A DNA stretch of 64,000 bases from a virus. The position numbers were made by a program, and so were the translations under genes. The stretch lies in IMG/VR virus record IMGVR_UViG_3300032315_001715, positions 62,001-126,000 of that record; one strand, written 5' to 3'. The notes beneath the pieces were generated by a model. It saw only the letters and a program-made list of their open reading frames with translations. It did not search any database and was not told the origin of the DNA. Shown here piece by piece: positions 26,667 through 35,386 of the stretch (its first letter is position 1; every line of letters begins with the position of its first letter).

Positions 26667-26672
26667 TATTTA
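26667..26672 (-). promoter_or_regulatory. late promoter element TAAATA
   Basis: TTTAAATACC upstream of clpX, overlapping the end of the preceding gene. Confidence 0.45.
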
Positions 26673-28025
26673 AAGCCACGACGGTGTCGTATTAACCGAG
26701 GAAACCGGTGGTTGTACACGATCCGGTTGCCCATTCTGTGGAATTGATACCGTATCCGGTGAAGGCTCACCCTTGACCAGCTCTGGTTCGATCACATCGG
26801 GCTCGAGTGGATTTGGGATGGTTTCTGTTGGCACGGTGTTTGTTTCTCTGTTAGATTGTGTTTCTCTAGAGGCTTTTGTCAACCATTCGTCCATGCTAGC
26901 CTTAACGATGTTTCTGATTTCATCAGCATCAACACTGGCGGTGACCTCAGATCGGTTGGACATCCATTTACCAATCGATTCGTCGATCAGTCTTGCTATT
27001 TCAACGGGCGAGTACTGTGGCAGCAATGGTACCGGAACATCAATCGGCGCCCAGGCATTGCCATCCCACCATCTGATTGGTCGTCCGTCAACCATAACAA
27101 GATCTCCGAGATTGGGTTCTTTTGATGGTAATTCCTCGATCGGCTGCCAATTAGCACCGTCCCACCAACGATATGGTCGACCGTCAATTGAAACGATTTC
27201 TCCCACAATAGGTCCAATGGGGGATGGTGTTAATGGTAACATCGGTTGATACGGAACGCTCGTATCATCGCGGATTTCAAGTTCCTGCCGTCGCTCCTTG
27301 GAAAAGCTGATGTTAGCTGCGATCAACATGAGAACGGCCAGTGGATCGAACACCAAGACCAACACAACTATCATCCATCGTATGGCTTTTTCAAGGTCAA
27401 CCTGACCACTGGTAACGAAAAATTCAGCAATATACCTGATCGGACCGACCTCACTTTCCAGCACACTGATCTGCTGTCGAAGCTGTAATCGTTGCTGCGT
27501 GAGATCGGCTATTTTTTGCTGCTCAGAATCCAATCTCTGTCGGATTTGGTCTCGTTCGGTTGTCTGCCGTTGCCGTGCGGCCAGTGCCTGTGTGGCGCGA
27601 TTGTTTTCTAGCTGTATGTTGATGCTGCGGTTTAGCTGTTCTAGCTGGTCTCGATATCGGTCGACCACCTCATTTGCTGCCGATATCTGGGTGTTAAGTT
27701 GTTCGATTCTCAATTGAACGGCGGTATTATTGAGATTTTGATCAACGTGTGCCCGGCTGAGGAATCCAAATATTCCCAAGCTGGTAATTATCATCAATAT
27801 AATCACGGCAGTAACAAGGTATCCTTTTACCCAACCGGTCACGATATTCCATTTGTGATAGAGCCAGCTGGTTACGACCAGCTTGCTGACTTCTAATATC
27901 GACGCCATGAATACAACCGGCCAGAAAGCGCTGGAAAATATGGTTGCTAGGCCGACGATTGAGTAATATGCAGCCAAAGTGCTTAGTGATATGGCGCACA
28001 AAAACAGCAAAGTGCTGATCTTCAT
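26670..28025 (-). CDS. membrane coiled-coil protein with WWDG repeats
   Basis: 451 aa. Four hydrophobic helices (residues 4-24, 30-55, 65-90 and about 215-240), a long Gln/Arg coiled coil between the third and fourth, then two copies of a short repeat (DGRPYRWWDGANWQPI and DGRPIRWWDGNAWAPI) like the small WWDG/DUF2510-type motif, and an acidic Pro-rich tail. Membrane anchoring and coiled coil suggest a scaffold at the cell membrane. Function unknown. Confidence 0.7.
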   Translation of the reverse strand: MKISTLLFLCAISLSTLAAYYSIVGLATIFSSAFWPVVFMASILEVSKLVVTSWLYHKWNIVTGWVKGYLVTAVIILMIITSLGIFGFLSRAHVDQNLNNTAVQLRIEQLNTQISAANEVVDRYRDQLEQLNRSINIQLENNRATQALAARQRQTTERDQIRQRLDSEQQKIADLTQQRLQLRQQISVLESEVGPIRYIAEFFVTSGQVDLEKAIRWMIVVLVLVFDPLAVLMLIAANISFSKERRQELEIRDDTSVPYQPMLPLTPSPIGPIVGEIVSIDGRPYRWWDGANWQPIEELPSKEPNLGDLVMVDGRPIRWWDGNAWAPIDVPVPLLPQYSPVEIARLIDESIGKWMSNRSEVTASVDADEIRNIVKASMDEWLTKASRETQSNRETNTVPTETIPNPLEPDVIEPELVKGEPSPDTVSIPQNGQPDRVQPPVSSVNTTPSWL

Positions 28026-28435
28026 TAGATCACCTGCCGATATTCGCCCTGGCTGATCTCGGTAAAGCCCTGTTCACGGTCTAGGAACTTGTACGAGGCA
28101 CATTGGACCTTGAAATGTCTATTAATGTAGTCAAATACCTCTGACACTTCGAACGGAGCGCAGCTATAGAGATCAAACTGCATGACGCTGTGTTGAGGCT
28201 CGGGCATGTTCCATATATGCATAGCACAATGGCTGGTAGTGAGGATCACCGTGGATGTAATGCCCTCGTTGCCCGGTTCGCCGCACCATGCCGACACTGG
28301 GTCAAGCATGACCTTCATGCGAACATGTTCGACCATACCTCGCATGAATTCGTTTATCTGTTCGCAATCTTCTGGTCCTGGTGGTTCGGTGATATTGGCG
28401 ATCACCAGAAGATGCAAATGAGCACTGGGCTTCAA
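28025..28435 (-). CDS. speD: S-adenosylmethionine decarboxylase-like protein
   Basis: 136 aa; start TTG at 28435 has AAAAGG at proper spacing. HLHLLVIANI begins the fold; ILTTSHCAMHIWNMP matches the SH-x3-H segment around the self-cleavage Ser that becomes the pyruvoyl group, followed by VMQFDLYSCAPFEVSEVFDYI. The residue before Ser is Thr rather than the usual Glu, so processing should be tested. Makes decarboxylated SAM for spermidine; an agmatinase is at 51299. Confidence 0.72.
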   Translation of the reverse strand: MKPSAHLHLLVIANITEPPGPEDCEQINEFMRGMVEHVRMKVMLDPVSAWCGEPGNEGITSTVILTTSHCAMHIWNMPEPQHSVMQFDLYSCAPFEVSEVFDYINRHFKVQCASYKFLDREQGFTEISQGEYRQVI

Positions 28436-28448
28436 CGATTGATTCCTT

Positions 28449-29594
28449 TTAAACTCCGGAGATCTGTACCACGGAGATGTTATTTTCAACTATAGCAATA
28501 TTAGCAATGATGTCAATAGGTGCGGCGGTGATGCTTTCGATCCTTGCTGCATTTGGACGATCGGAATATGCACCGTAGTTTTGTATGGTTGGATCGAACA
28601 GCTTTCTATTGCTAGCTATCTCGCTAACCAATGCCCGCGCAACCTGTCTTTTGATGGCATCGGTACCAACGTACAGATTACCAGCATCCGGCTCAGTTGG
28701 CCTTGCATAGGTATAGACCGTGTCAGGGCGCTCATATCCAACCGTAAATGTCACCGTTGTTGTGGCAACATTGGAGATGTTTCCGGTGCGGACGATATTA
28801 CCTAGGAAATTTGGTGTGGCGTTTTCCTCTAATTCCGAGGTCATCTGTGTCCAGCGCATATTAGCACGTTCTCTGGCCTGGCTATTAGACAGGGTGGTTG
28901 GATAGCCCCCGTGGTTGCCTAGCGTGGTTCCCAGGTTTGACACGGCGTTACCGCTGTTGATGGTCCAGGGTTGTCCGTTGATGCTGGCTAGTTGCAAGTA
29001 TGGTCCAGCAACGTATGCGGCCACGCTGGTCTGTGGTGTGTATGCATTGAGCTGGCTTGCAGCGCTGGCAACAGCACCCGTTGTAAACACGATGTTTACG
29101 CCGTTGATGGCGATGTTTGAATCAGTTGTAACCGATGTAAATGCGGTACCAATTTCACTCGGAGCATATGAGTATGTTGCCGGTTGCAATCCTAGCTTGA
29201 TTAACAGTGCCGTACCATTGCCCTCAGCGATCCAAAACGCCTGCCCTTCCCTAGTTGGCGCATTTTTCAGCGTGACATAAGTACCAGCAACGCTTTGATC
29301 TGCCACCACTCCGGTGAACTTCGAAGCAAGATTGATCTTGCTGAGAATGCTAGCTAGGTTATCGGTTGAAAGAAATGCTATCGAATAACCGTTGATCACG
29401 ATGGTCTCGTCATCTGCCATGGGAGTTCCGGTCACGGGCGAAACGCCAGTCACGCTAACAAGTCGATTGGTTCCCCAGGATGTTACTGGATCAAGCCCAC
29501 CGTTTTGATTTCCGGTTAATCCGGAATAATCGGTTGGACTGTTAAGCGTCCAGGTTACTTGATAATAGGTTGGGTTAAGAGAATAGGTGGTCAT
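28449..29594 (-). CDS. virion structural protein (381 aa)
   Basis: Thr/Ser/Asn-rich beta protein with flagellin/hook-like strands (INGVNIVFTTG, ETIVINGYSIAF) and a helical C-terminus (AIKRQVARALVSEIASNRKLFD). Composition and a late element at 29622-29627 indicate a tail or fibre component. Confidence 0.65.
   Translation of the reverse strand: MTTYSLNPTYYQVTWTLNSPTDYSGLTGNQNGGLDPVTSWGTNRLVSVTGVSPVTGTPMADDETIVINGYSIAFLSTDNLASILSKINLASKFTGVVADQSVAGTYVTLKNAPTREGQAFWIAEGNGTALLIKLGLQPATYSYAPSEIGTAFTSVTTDSNIAINGVNIVFTTGAVASAASQLNAYTPQTSVAAYVAGPYLQLASINGQPWTINSGNAVSNLGTTLGNHGGYPTTLSNSQARERANMRWTQMTSELEENATPNFLGNIVRTGNISNVATTTVTFTVGYERPDTVYTYARPTEPDAGNLYVGTDAIKRQVARALVSEIASNRKLFDPTIQNYGAYSDRPNAARIESITAAPIDIIANIAIVENNISVVQISGV
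28489..28516 (-). promoter_or_regulatory. early sigma70-type promoter
   Basis: TTGACA, 16 nt ending TTGC, TATAGT; lies inside the end of the structural gene and drives speD. Confidence 0.7.
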
Positions 29595-29621
29595 ATGGTT
29601 TCCCCTGCATGCAATTTCGAT

Positions 29622-29627
29622 TATTTA
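29622..29627 (-). promoter_or_regulatory. late promoter element TAAATA
   Basis: GCATAAATAATC upstream of the structural gene, whose ATG has AGGGG. Confidence 0.6.
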
Positions 29628-29661
29628 TGCAATCGGGCACCATATGACCACAAACACCTCA

Positions 29662-30492
29662 TCATACCTCTAGGACTATTGGTGTCCAGTTGTCGTTTTC
29701 TCCACGATATCCCTTGGCGTTGCAAACATAAGTTGTCGGTCCAATGCTCGCCATATCGCGTTGGTGAGTGTGTCCATAGATCCAGTATCGGATCTTTGGA
29801 TCCACGATGCTTTCCATGCGAGTGTTGGCAAAGCTACCATGCAGCAGGGTCCAAACTCGATCATGCGGGCGTTGCCATAGGAAACGTCGATTTGGGATGT
29901 GGTGGGTGACCGCCACCACCGGACCTTCTATCATTGGTATTTGATCACGGATATATTCCCAATCACGCACCCCAGCATCAAATGGTTTGAGATGGTCAGG
30001 TTGTATCAGTCCACGCTGCCATGGGATCGTGCGATCATTTAATACTTCGTACCAAACTTTAATCTGATCCTCGGTGCTATAGGGATCACCCGCACGGTAG
30101 TCGTGCCATCCGGTAGCACCGACAAAGGTCACTCCGTCGATCACCACCTTGTTGCGATGGAGGAAGGTGATACCATTGGTATCACTCCACCTCTGGTAGT
30201 GGTCAAGCATCTCGGGCATGTCGTGTGGATACGGCCATTTCTCCTCAAACTCTCGATCATAAACGCGGGTTTGGTGGAAACCAAGATTGTAAAAATCATG
30301 GTTTCCTGCCACCCAAACGACGTTAGTGAATCGTTGCTTGGCTAGAATCAGCCATCGGCTGGCTTCTCTAACATCGTTGCTGATGTCTCCGGCTACTACC
30401 AATGTGTTTACATCAGGGTCCATGTTTTCCAGGCACTCCCAGTCCCAGCGATTCAAATCGACGTGAATGTCTGATACCAGTGCGAATTTCAT
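29662..30492 (-). CDS. calcineurin-like metallophosphoesterase
   Basis: 276 aa. Metal-site order intact: SDIHVD, VVAGDISND, WVAGNHDFYN, VTHHIPN, IYGHTHQRD. Hydrolyses phosphoester bonds; substrate (nucleotide, RNA 2',3'-cyclic end or protein) not determinable. Own early promoter at 30517-30545. Confidence 0.92.
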   Translation of the reverse strand: MKFALVSDIHVDLNRWDWECLENMDPDVNTLVVAGDISNDVREASRWLILAKQRFTNVVWVAGNHDFYNLGFHQTRVYDREFEEKWPYPHDMPEMLDHYQRWSDTNGITFLHRNKVVIDGVTFVGATGWHDYRAGDPYSTEDQIKVWYEVLNDRTIPWQRGLIQPDHLKPFDAGVRDWEYIRDQIPMIEGPVVAVTHHIPNRRFLWQRPHDRVWTLLHGSFANTRMESIVDPKIRYWIYGHTHQRDMASIGPTTYVCNAKGYRGENDNWTPIVLEV

Positions 30493-30516
30493 TCTACATG
30501 CTCCCTATGCAGCTAT

Positions 30517-30545
30517 AGAATAGCACACCGCCAACATCGGGTCAA
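30517..30545 (-). promoter_or_regulatory. early sigma70-type promoter
   Basis: TTGACC, 17 nt ending GTGC, TATTCT. Confidence 0.7.
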
Positions 30546-30551
30546 CTTGAT

Positions 30552-31103
30552 TTACATTCTCCAAAAAACATGGGAACCCAAACGAATCTTCCGGGCCCTT
30601 GGTGCCCATCCCGGAACCAATCCGTGATGATGGAAATATGTTGATCCATTTGCGGTATCTGGTAATCGTCCGAGATACACATCTAGTGCTATTTCCTGCA
30701 TCTTGATCCAAGCATCATCCTCTCGGCGCCAACGCGGGCCTCGAACTATGCCTGCCCAACTAAACTGATACTGGCGGCGACCACCTGCCCATCCGTATTG
30801 GAACACGTTGGTGCAGATGTTTGATGAAAAGGCTGGATTGCCCATTCGATTAATTGGTACCCAAGCCACAGCGATCTGCTCGGCTCGGACGCCCCCTCGG
30901 GCTTCAAAATATAGATTCCATGCCAAGCACTCGAGATCGCGCTGCGCAGGTTCCTCTAACACAAGTGCCTCTGGGATGGTCAGTGGCAGGTGGTGCCGCA
31001 GGCTTGGGACCGCTCGATAATCAGCTCGAACATCCACTGGTTGTGCCTGAGCGACTCCTGTCATTAATACCCATAACACCGTGACAAGATATCTGACTCG
31101 CAT
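30552..31103 (-). CDS. SleB/CwlJ-type cell-wall hydrolase with signal peptide
   Basis: 183 aa. Signal peptide of 20 residues (LVTVLWVLMTGVAQAQ). The domain shows LECLAWNLYFEARGGVRAEQIAVAWVPINR, the catalytic Glu region of the hydrolase_2 family, and QYQFSW. Likely an exported endolysin or remodelling enzyme, but its promoter (31129-31156) is of the early type. Confidence 0.88.
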   Translation of the reverse strand: MRVRYLVTVLWVLMTGVAQAQPVDVRADYRAVPSLRHHLPLTIPEALVLEEPAQRDLECLAWNLYFEARGGVRAEQIAVAWVPINRMGNPAFSSNICTNVFQYGWAGGRRQYQFSWAGIVRGPRWRREDDAWIKMQEIALDVYLGRLPDTANGSTYFHHHGLVPGWAPRARKIRLGSHVFWRM

Positions 31104-31128
31104 TATCCTATGCTCTCCTTTTCTTAGT

Positions 31129-31156
31129 TTTATAGGCTCAGGAACGTTTATGTCAA
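31129..31156 (-). promoter_or_regulatory. early sigma70-type promoter
   Basis: TTGACA, 16 nt, TATAAA; drives the SleB-like gene. Confidence 0.7.
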
Positions 31157-31352
31157 CGTATATGATCTAAGCCATTGATCGATAAGAATCTTATCCATCA
31201 AGAACGCCGGTTTTCACCACGAATTGGCGCGATATGATATTTAGAACTGACTGCGGTTATATAACACACAACAGAACTTAGGGCAGGCGAATGTGTCACC
31301 TACCCTGATAGTAGACATAACTATATATACGCAAAAAGATCGAACAGCAACC

Positions 31353-31802
31353 TTAATCCAAATATAGGCCACTATTAGCTGGATGTTTCATGACCTCGAC
31401 GGTTCGCACGGATACCCGAGATTCTAGATCTCTCTCGCACAACCAGCCCCGCACGCGGTGCCATATCGTCTCGGCAAATCGCTCCATCCCGACACCTGAC
31501 ATGATTCTTAGGTCAATTACTCCGTAGGAGTGAAGGCGCTGAAAATCAGTTAATCTAGGGTCGTCCTCAGCAATACATGTCGTATGGCTAAATGTTTCCT
31601 TGAGCCACGAATCGATTTCTTCCATATCATCCAGATCCAATGCTCGACCCGTTTCATCGAGCATGGTCACCGCAAGCACTATCTTAACATGCAAAGAATA
31701 ACCGTGCAGAAATCTAGCCTTGGATTTTGCTTTCCAATTGCGCCAAGCACACGTAAGTCCTGCGTTATGATCGTAGGTTTTGGTGGTAATATATTTTCCC
31801 AT
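31353..31802 (-). CDS. queD: 6-pyruvoyl-tetrahydropterin synthase/QueD-like
   Basis: 149 aa; start MGKYITTK set by AAAGGGAG. HGYSLHVKIVL gives the zinc His pair, with the N-terminal His in TYDHNAG, and DLDDMEEIDSWLKE follows. Cys in AGLTCAWR is the candidate catalytic residue. QueD makes carboxytetrahydropterin on the route to preQ0, used by some phages for 7-deazaguanine DNA; partner genes are not in this window. Confidence 0.8.
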   Translation of the reverse strand: MGKYITTKTYDHNAGLTCAWRNWKAKSKARFLHGYSLHVKIVLAVTMLDETGRALDLDDMEEIDSWLKETFSHTTCIAEDDPRLTDFQRLHSYGVIDLRIMSGVGMERFAETIWHRVRGWLCERDLESRVSVRTVEVMKHPANSGLYLD

Positions 31803-31885
31803 GTTGATCTCCCTTTGCGTTATTAAACCGATGTCTTGACCTATAATCAATATAGCAAGCATACTCGTCATACCATGGATAAAAA

Positions 31886-32101
31886 TTGAAAGATACGATT
31901 GAGCTCGGAGAAAAGCTCAGCAACAAGCTGATAGCCTGCGTCACTGAGCTAAATTTACTGTTGCAGGAGGCAAACAACATCGGTCTCCATGTGATTCTTC
32001 AGAAAGACGAAATTTATGTCAAAGACGTACCGCTGCCAAAGATTTCGATCAAGAAATCGACATATCGAATCGAATACATCGACGCTGTTAAACCCGATTG
32101 A
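31886..32101 (+). CDS. small protein (71 aa)
   Basis: Only available start is TTG. Helical N-terminus (GEKLSNKLIACVTELNLLL) and basic beta C-terminus. Overlaps the Smr frame. Moderate coding appearance; unknown. Confidence 0.45.
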   Translation: MKDTIELGEKLSNKLIACVTELNLLLQEANNIGLHVILQKDEIYVKDVPLPKISIKKSTYRIEYIDAVKPD

Positions 32102-32456
32102 TCAACAACTATGGAATGATTATGTGTCTGGGCAACTGCGATTACCGGATAACAGTCGGTCTTCGCCTCCGGTACAAAAGCCGATATACCTGAAAAAGAG
32201 CCTAGATCTGCATGGAATGACCGTACAGCAAGCCTACCATCGTACCGAGGAATTCATTGGATCGCATCATCGGCTTGGGACCAAACAGGTTGTTATAATC
32301 TGCGGCAAGGGTGGTAGGATAGCATACGAGCTACCGCTATGGTGCAACCGATTTGGACAGATATCCAAGATCATACCAATCGTCGACAGCCGAGGTGAAC
32401 ACGGGTCGTATCGAATCGTGTTGAAAGTTAAAAATATCCGAGATTTTCCTGCATAA
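32016..32456 (+). CDS. Smr-domain protein
   Basis: Up to 146 aa; the real start may be near 32090 because the first 25 residues overlap the upstream gene. Smr core: SLDLHGMTVQQAYHRTEEFI, then VVIICGKGGRIAYELPLW. Smr domains nick or bind branched nucleic acid and, in some proteins, cleave mRNA on collided ribosomes, which fits the tmRNA theme. Confidence 0.8.
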   Translation: MSKTYRCQRFRSRNRHIESNTSTLLNPIDQQLWNDYVSGQLRLPDNSRSSPPVQKPIYLKKSLDLHGMTVQQAYHRTEEFIGSHHRLGTKQVVIICGKGGRIAYELPLWCNRFGQISKIIPIVDSRGEHGSYRIVLKVKNIRDFPA

Positions 32457-32484
32457 TACCAGGTATGCAGATTTTTCCCAATTC

Positions 32485-32509
32485 TATGTTGCAGTGCAGC
32501 ATAGAATTC
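32485..32509. repeat. hairpin just before a late promoter
   Basis: ATTCTATG and CATAGAAT arms around an 11-nt loop; may end upstream read-through. Confidence 0.5.
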
Positions 32510-32517
32510 TATAAATA
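32510..32517 (+). promoter_or_regulatory. late promoter, full T4 consensus TATAAATA
   Basis: The only full 8-base T4 late consensus noted; followed by an AGGGG ribosome site for the 51-aa gene. Confidence 0.75.
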
Positions 32518-32545
32518 GTATGTAAGAAGAATAGGGGAAGATGAA

Positions 32546-32701
32546 ATGTGTCGGATTAAACAATACATGCGCAAATGGTGGGAAAACTTTACCATGAGCG
32601 ATGACGAGCGCTATCTCAGCAACTCACGCGACGCTGCTGATTTCGAACGGCGTCTTTATACCCTGATTCATCGAAAAAATACAAACCTAACAGGAGCATG
32701 A
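32546..32701 (+). CDS. small protein (51 aa)
   Basis: MCRIKQYMRKWWENF then MSDDERYLSNSRDAADFERRLY, reminiscent of small bacterial proteins with a D-LERR helix. Stop overlaps the next ATG (ATGA), so it is co-translated with the phasin-like gene. Confidence 0.65.
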   Translation: MCRIKQYMRKWWENFTMSDDERYLSNSRDAADFERRLYTLIHRKNTNLTGA

Positions 32702-32898
32702 AAATGGAAACCAACTACAAGAGCCTCGCCGAAGCAATGATCAACTACACCGTCGATACCAACAAGCAGATGTACGAGTTTGGCACCAAGATGGTCAAGG
32801 AATACGCCGAATTCAACAAGAGCATGATGAAGTTTGTGCCCGGCATGGAAGCTTGGGAAAAGCTGATACCGGTTGTTAACAACAACAGCAAGAAGTAA
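32698..32898 (+). CDS. phasin-like small helical protein (66 aa)
   Basis: SLAEAMINYTVDTNKQMYEFGTKMVKEYAEFNKSMMKF resembles the helical core of phasins. Good AGGAG ribosome site and late promoter upstream, terminator directly after. Role unknown. Confidence 0.65.
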   Translation: MKMETNYKSLAEAMINYTVDTNKQMYEFGTKMVKEYAEFNKSMMKFVPGMEAWEKLIPVVNNNSKK

Positions 32899-32900
32899 GA

Positions 32901-32925
32901 AAAGGGAGCGTTAAGCTCCCTTTTT
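32901..32925. terminator. bidirectional terminator
   Basis: AAAGGGAGC, 5-nt loop, GCTCCCTTT then TTC; T-runs on both strands between convergent genes. Confidence 0.85.
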
Positions 32926-33290
32926 CATGGTCGGTTTTGTTCTCGTTCCTGCTGTTCTTTTGCCCAGTTATATTCGTTAATTTCAGCCTGGGTTTCCTCT
33001 TTGGTTTGCCAGCGATTTTTCTCCCAGTTCCAGTGCCGCGAATCATAGATCTTCACATCGAACATGAACCCAAGCAGGGTGACATCGAGCTCGGGCCCCT
33101 GATGGTCCTGACCCCACCATCGCAGATCAATGTTGAGATCCAGGATATCCCGTGCCTCAGATCGGCTGAGCAGGATCTCGAAATTCTTGTTCTCGGAAAG
33201 CTTTACATTCTTCCAATAATAGTTTTTGTCGGTGAAATCCTCTTGAGGAGAGAACCACGGATTATCAATCTGAAATTTGAAAAAGATCAT
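32925..33290 (-). CDS. hypothetical protein (121 aa)
   Basis: Aromatic-rich N-terminal beta part (IFFKFQIDNPWFSP) and charged helical C-terminus ending in many Glu/Gln. Start overlaps the upstream stop. Not recognised. Confidence 0.6.
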   Translation of the reverse strand: MIFFKFQIDNPWFSPQEDFTDKNYYWKNVKLSENKNFEILLSRSEARDILDLNIDLRWWGQDHQGPELDVTLLGFMFDVKIYDSRHWNWEKNRWQTKEETQAEINEYNWAKEQQEREQNRP

Positions 33291-33631
33291 CGCTCCATCT
33301 CCTTGAGATAGTTCCTATACTTTTCACCAAAAAATCTAGTGCCCTTGAGTGGCTTCATGGTAGGCTTGGCACACCTACCGCCCCAGTTGGGGCACAGACC
33401 TGCACCGGTGGGCATGGTGGGCCAACAACCTGTTTTTTGTGCTACCCTGTGCAATCGTAGGGTATTATTCAGATGCCTTTGGGCATGTGCCTTGGTGAGG
33501 AACGGACCTTCTGGAGCAAAGCCATAATCCCAACCCTCGGGGTCACCATTTGAATGCCACCACCAGCCCTCACGATGGAAGTTGCTGGTCAACGGGAAGT
33601 CCCGCAGACTTCCTCTAACTATCCTATACAT
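33287..33631 (-). CDS. hypothetical protein (114 aa)
   Basis: Start MYRIVRGS set by GAGGAAG. Trp/Gly-rich (EGWWWHSNGDPEGWDYG) with a Cys pair region (LCPNWGGRCAKP). Not recognised. Confidence 0.6.
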   Translation of the reverse strand: MYRIVRGSLRDFPLTSNFHREGWWWHSNGDPEGWDYGFAPEGPFLTKAHAQRHLNNTLRLHRVAQKTGCWPTMPTGAGLCPNWGGRCAKPTMKPLKGTRFFGEKYRNYLKEMER

Positions 33632-33785
33632 CTTCTTCCTCTTCGCAATCCTCATTGCCATATTCGGCATCTCGTGCAGCCATGACCTTGTTCATAGCTG
33701 CCATGAGCACACGGTATGGCTCGTATTCCTGGCTCTGGCTGCCTTCGTTGCTGCCTGGTATCCAGCTCTTGCGGGTGATCTCCAT
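33624..33785 (-). CDS. small acidic protein (53 aa)
   Basis: Start MEITRKSW. C-terminus is extremely acidic (NEDCEEEEDV), so possibly a DNA mimic or inhibitor. First gene of a three-gene overlapping operon. Confidence 0.55.
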   Translation of the reverse strand: MEITRKSWIPGSNEGSQSQEYEPYRVLMAAMNKVMAARDAEYGNEDCEEEEDV

Positions 33786-33824
33786 AAAGGTAATAGCCTG
33801 TGCATGATGATTCTCCAAAGAAAA

Positions 33825-33852
33825 TGGGTGCTGACGTTTCCATCAGCACCCA
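33825..33852 (-). terminator. terminator after the Ro60-like gene
   Basis: 10-bp stem (TGGGTGCTGA) with TTTTCTTT following on the minus strand; partly shared with the promoter region 33857-33884. Confidence 0.65.
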
Positions 33853-33856
33853 CGAA

Positions 33857-33884
33857 GTTATAGCACGTTTCTTATCGTTGTCAA
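33857..33884 (-). promoter_or_regulatory. early sigma70-type promoter
   Basis: TTGACA, 16 nt ending GTGC, TATAAC. Confidence 0.65.
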
Positions 33885-35300
33885 TCAGGCCGTGACGGCC
33901 TGATAGCGCTCACCCATGATGGTCTCAAGCATGATGTCTCGCGGCGTGAAGTTCTCTGCCGCCAGGATGCTCTTCATGATGCTCGGGCTGAACCCGCTCA
34001 CCATTGCCGTGCCGCGCTGATCGAAGCGCACTGGGCTGTTGCCGGTGGCATCCGGGCGGGCATTGAGATTCCACCACACCAGCTTGGGCAGCTCGTATCC
34101 AGCCGCCTCGAACATGCGCTGGGCAAGATCAAACGCACCCAGGCTTGCACCGCCGGCCCAGGCCGCGTTGAACTCCATGTCGCTCAACACCAGGAGGTAC
34201 CGAGGCATCTGATCAGCCGGCACGCGATTCTGCACCGCCACCTGCAGGATGCTGCGGAACGCGCTCTCCAGGTTGGTGTCGTAACCAACGTTGCGACGCA
34301 CCTGGTTGATCTTGGCTAGCAGGTCTCCCTTGAGCACGTCAATGTGGCTGTCACGGGTGAACGTCAGCCACATGTCCTTGAACGCACCCTGCTGCTTGTC
34401 GGCAACATACAGACCGAGGCTGATTGCCACGTCCATGCAGGTAAGACCTGCACCCGCCTGTCCGCCAACCGGGCAGCTCATGCTACCGCTGACATCCACC
34501 ATCGGAAGGATGGCATCATCACCGAGATAGTTCGGCAGTGCCTCCCACTGCGCCAGTGCCACAGCACGGTCACCATGTGCAACTGCCTTGATGACGTCGT
34601 ACGGATAAAGCACACCGGCGTTGACCTTGCTTGTGCCGTCCTTGAGACCCTCCTTCCAAGCCGCGTAGCGGGTGGCATCGCGCTTGTTGAAGGCCTTCTG
34701 ATAGCGGTTGGCAGCCACGCTAGGAACGTGATCGTAGTTGATCTGATCCCAGGTCTTGGCGCACATCTGCGTCTCAACAACCTTGGTGAGGTCAACGACG
34801 AGTCGGCGGTACTGCTTGGGAGTGAAGTTCAGGTACTTGCGCAGCTCGTTGGCTACCTCGCCCTTGCGGGGCATCCACTTGGCAGCAAGACCGTTACCGC
34901 CACGCAGGGCGCGTGCGATCAGGTCATATGCCGCCATCTTGACCTGCGGCGTCTTGAACTCGAGGAGGTCGTCCCAGCGACCGTACTCGGGTACCAGCGC
35001 AAGATTGCGCATGAGGCTCTCCGGATGGCTGACCTCCAGGTTACGAACGATCTTGCGGAAGGTCTCACGCTCGCCAGCACCGCCGCGAACGTCGCGCGCC
35101 CAGAATAGGATCTTCATGGCCACAGCCGGCTCGGCCGCATATGCACGGGCAAATGCGCCGGTGAGATCCTTGCCGCGGCTGGAACCGATGGCGAAGAACA
35201 GATCCACGTTAGGGTCAAGGCTGCTTTGATTGGTTGCCATGCCGTTGGCAGTAAGGCTCGGCTGCATGGTATTCTGTAGTGCCTGTGCGAAAGTGACCAT
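33885..35300 (-). CDS. Ro60/TROVE-like (DUF2828-type) vWA protein
   Basis: 471 aa; start MVTFAQAL set by GAGGAGAA. The helical N-terminal two-thirds carries ILFWARDVRGGAGERETF and YGRWDDLLEF, motifs of the TROVE/DUF2828 HEAT-ring fold. The C-terminal vWA domain has a complete MIDAS start (MVDVSGSM). Ro60 rings bind misfolded RNA and Y RNAs; bacterial Ro60 genes sit next to their Y RNAs. Here the gene lies directly after four related tRNA-like RNAs, supporting an RNA-binding role. Exact subfamily uncertain. Confidence 0.78.
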   Translation of the reverse strand: MVTFAQALQNTMQPSLTANGMATNQSSLDPNVDLFFAIGSSRGKDLTGAFARAYAAEPAVAMKILFWARDVRGGAGERETFRKIVRNLEVSHPESLMRNLALVPEYGRWDDLLEFKTPQVKMAAYDLIARALRGGNGLAAKWMPRKGEVANELRKYLNFTPKQYRRLVVDLTKVVETQMCAKTWDQINYDHVPSVAANRYQKAFNKRDATRYAAWKEGLKDGTSKVNAGVLYPYDVIKAVAHGDRAVALAQWEALPNYLGDDAILPMVDVSGSMSCPVGGQAGAGLTCMDVAISLGLYVADKQQGAFKDMWLTFTRDSHIDVLKGDLLAKINQVRRNVGYDTNLESAFRSILQVAVQNRVPADQMPRYLLVLSDMEFNAAWAGGASLGAFDLAQRMFEAAGYELPKLVWWNLNARPDATGNSPVRFDQRGTAMVSGFSPSIMKSILAAENFTPRDIMLETIMGERYQAVTA

Positions 35301-35386
35301 TTCTATTCTCCTCATCTGTGTCAGGTTGAACTTGGTTTGTTTGATAAAAACAATTGGTGTTGCGGAACTCAACCTATAAAGTGTAC

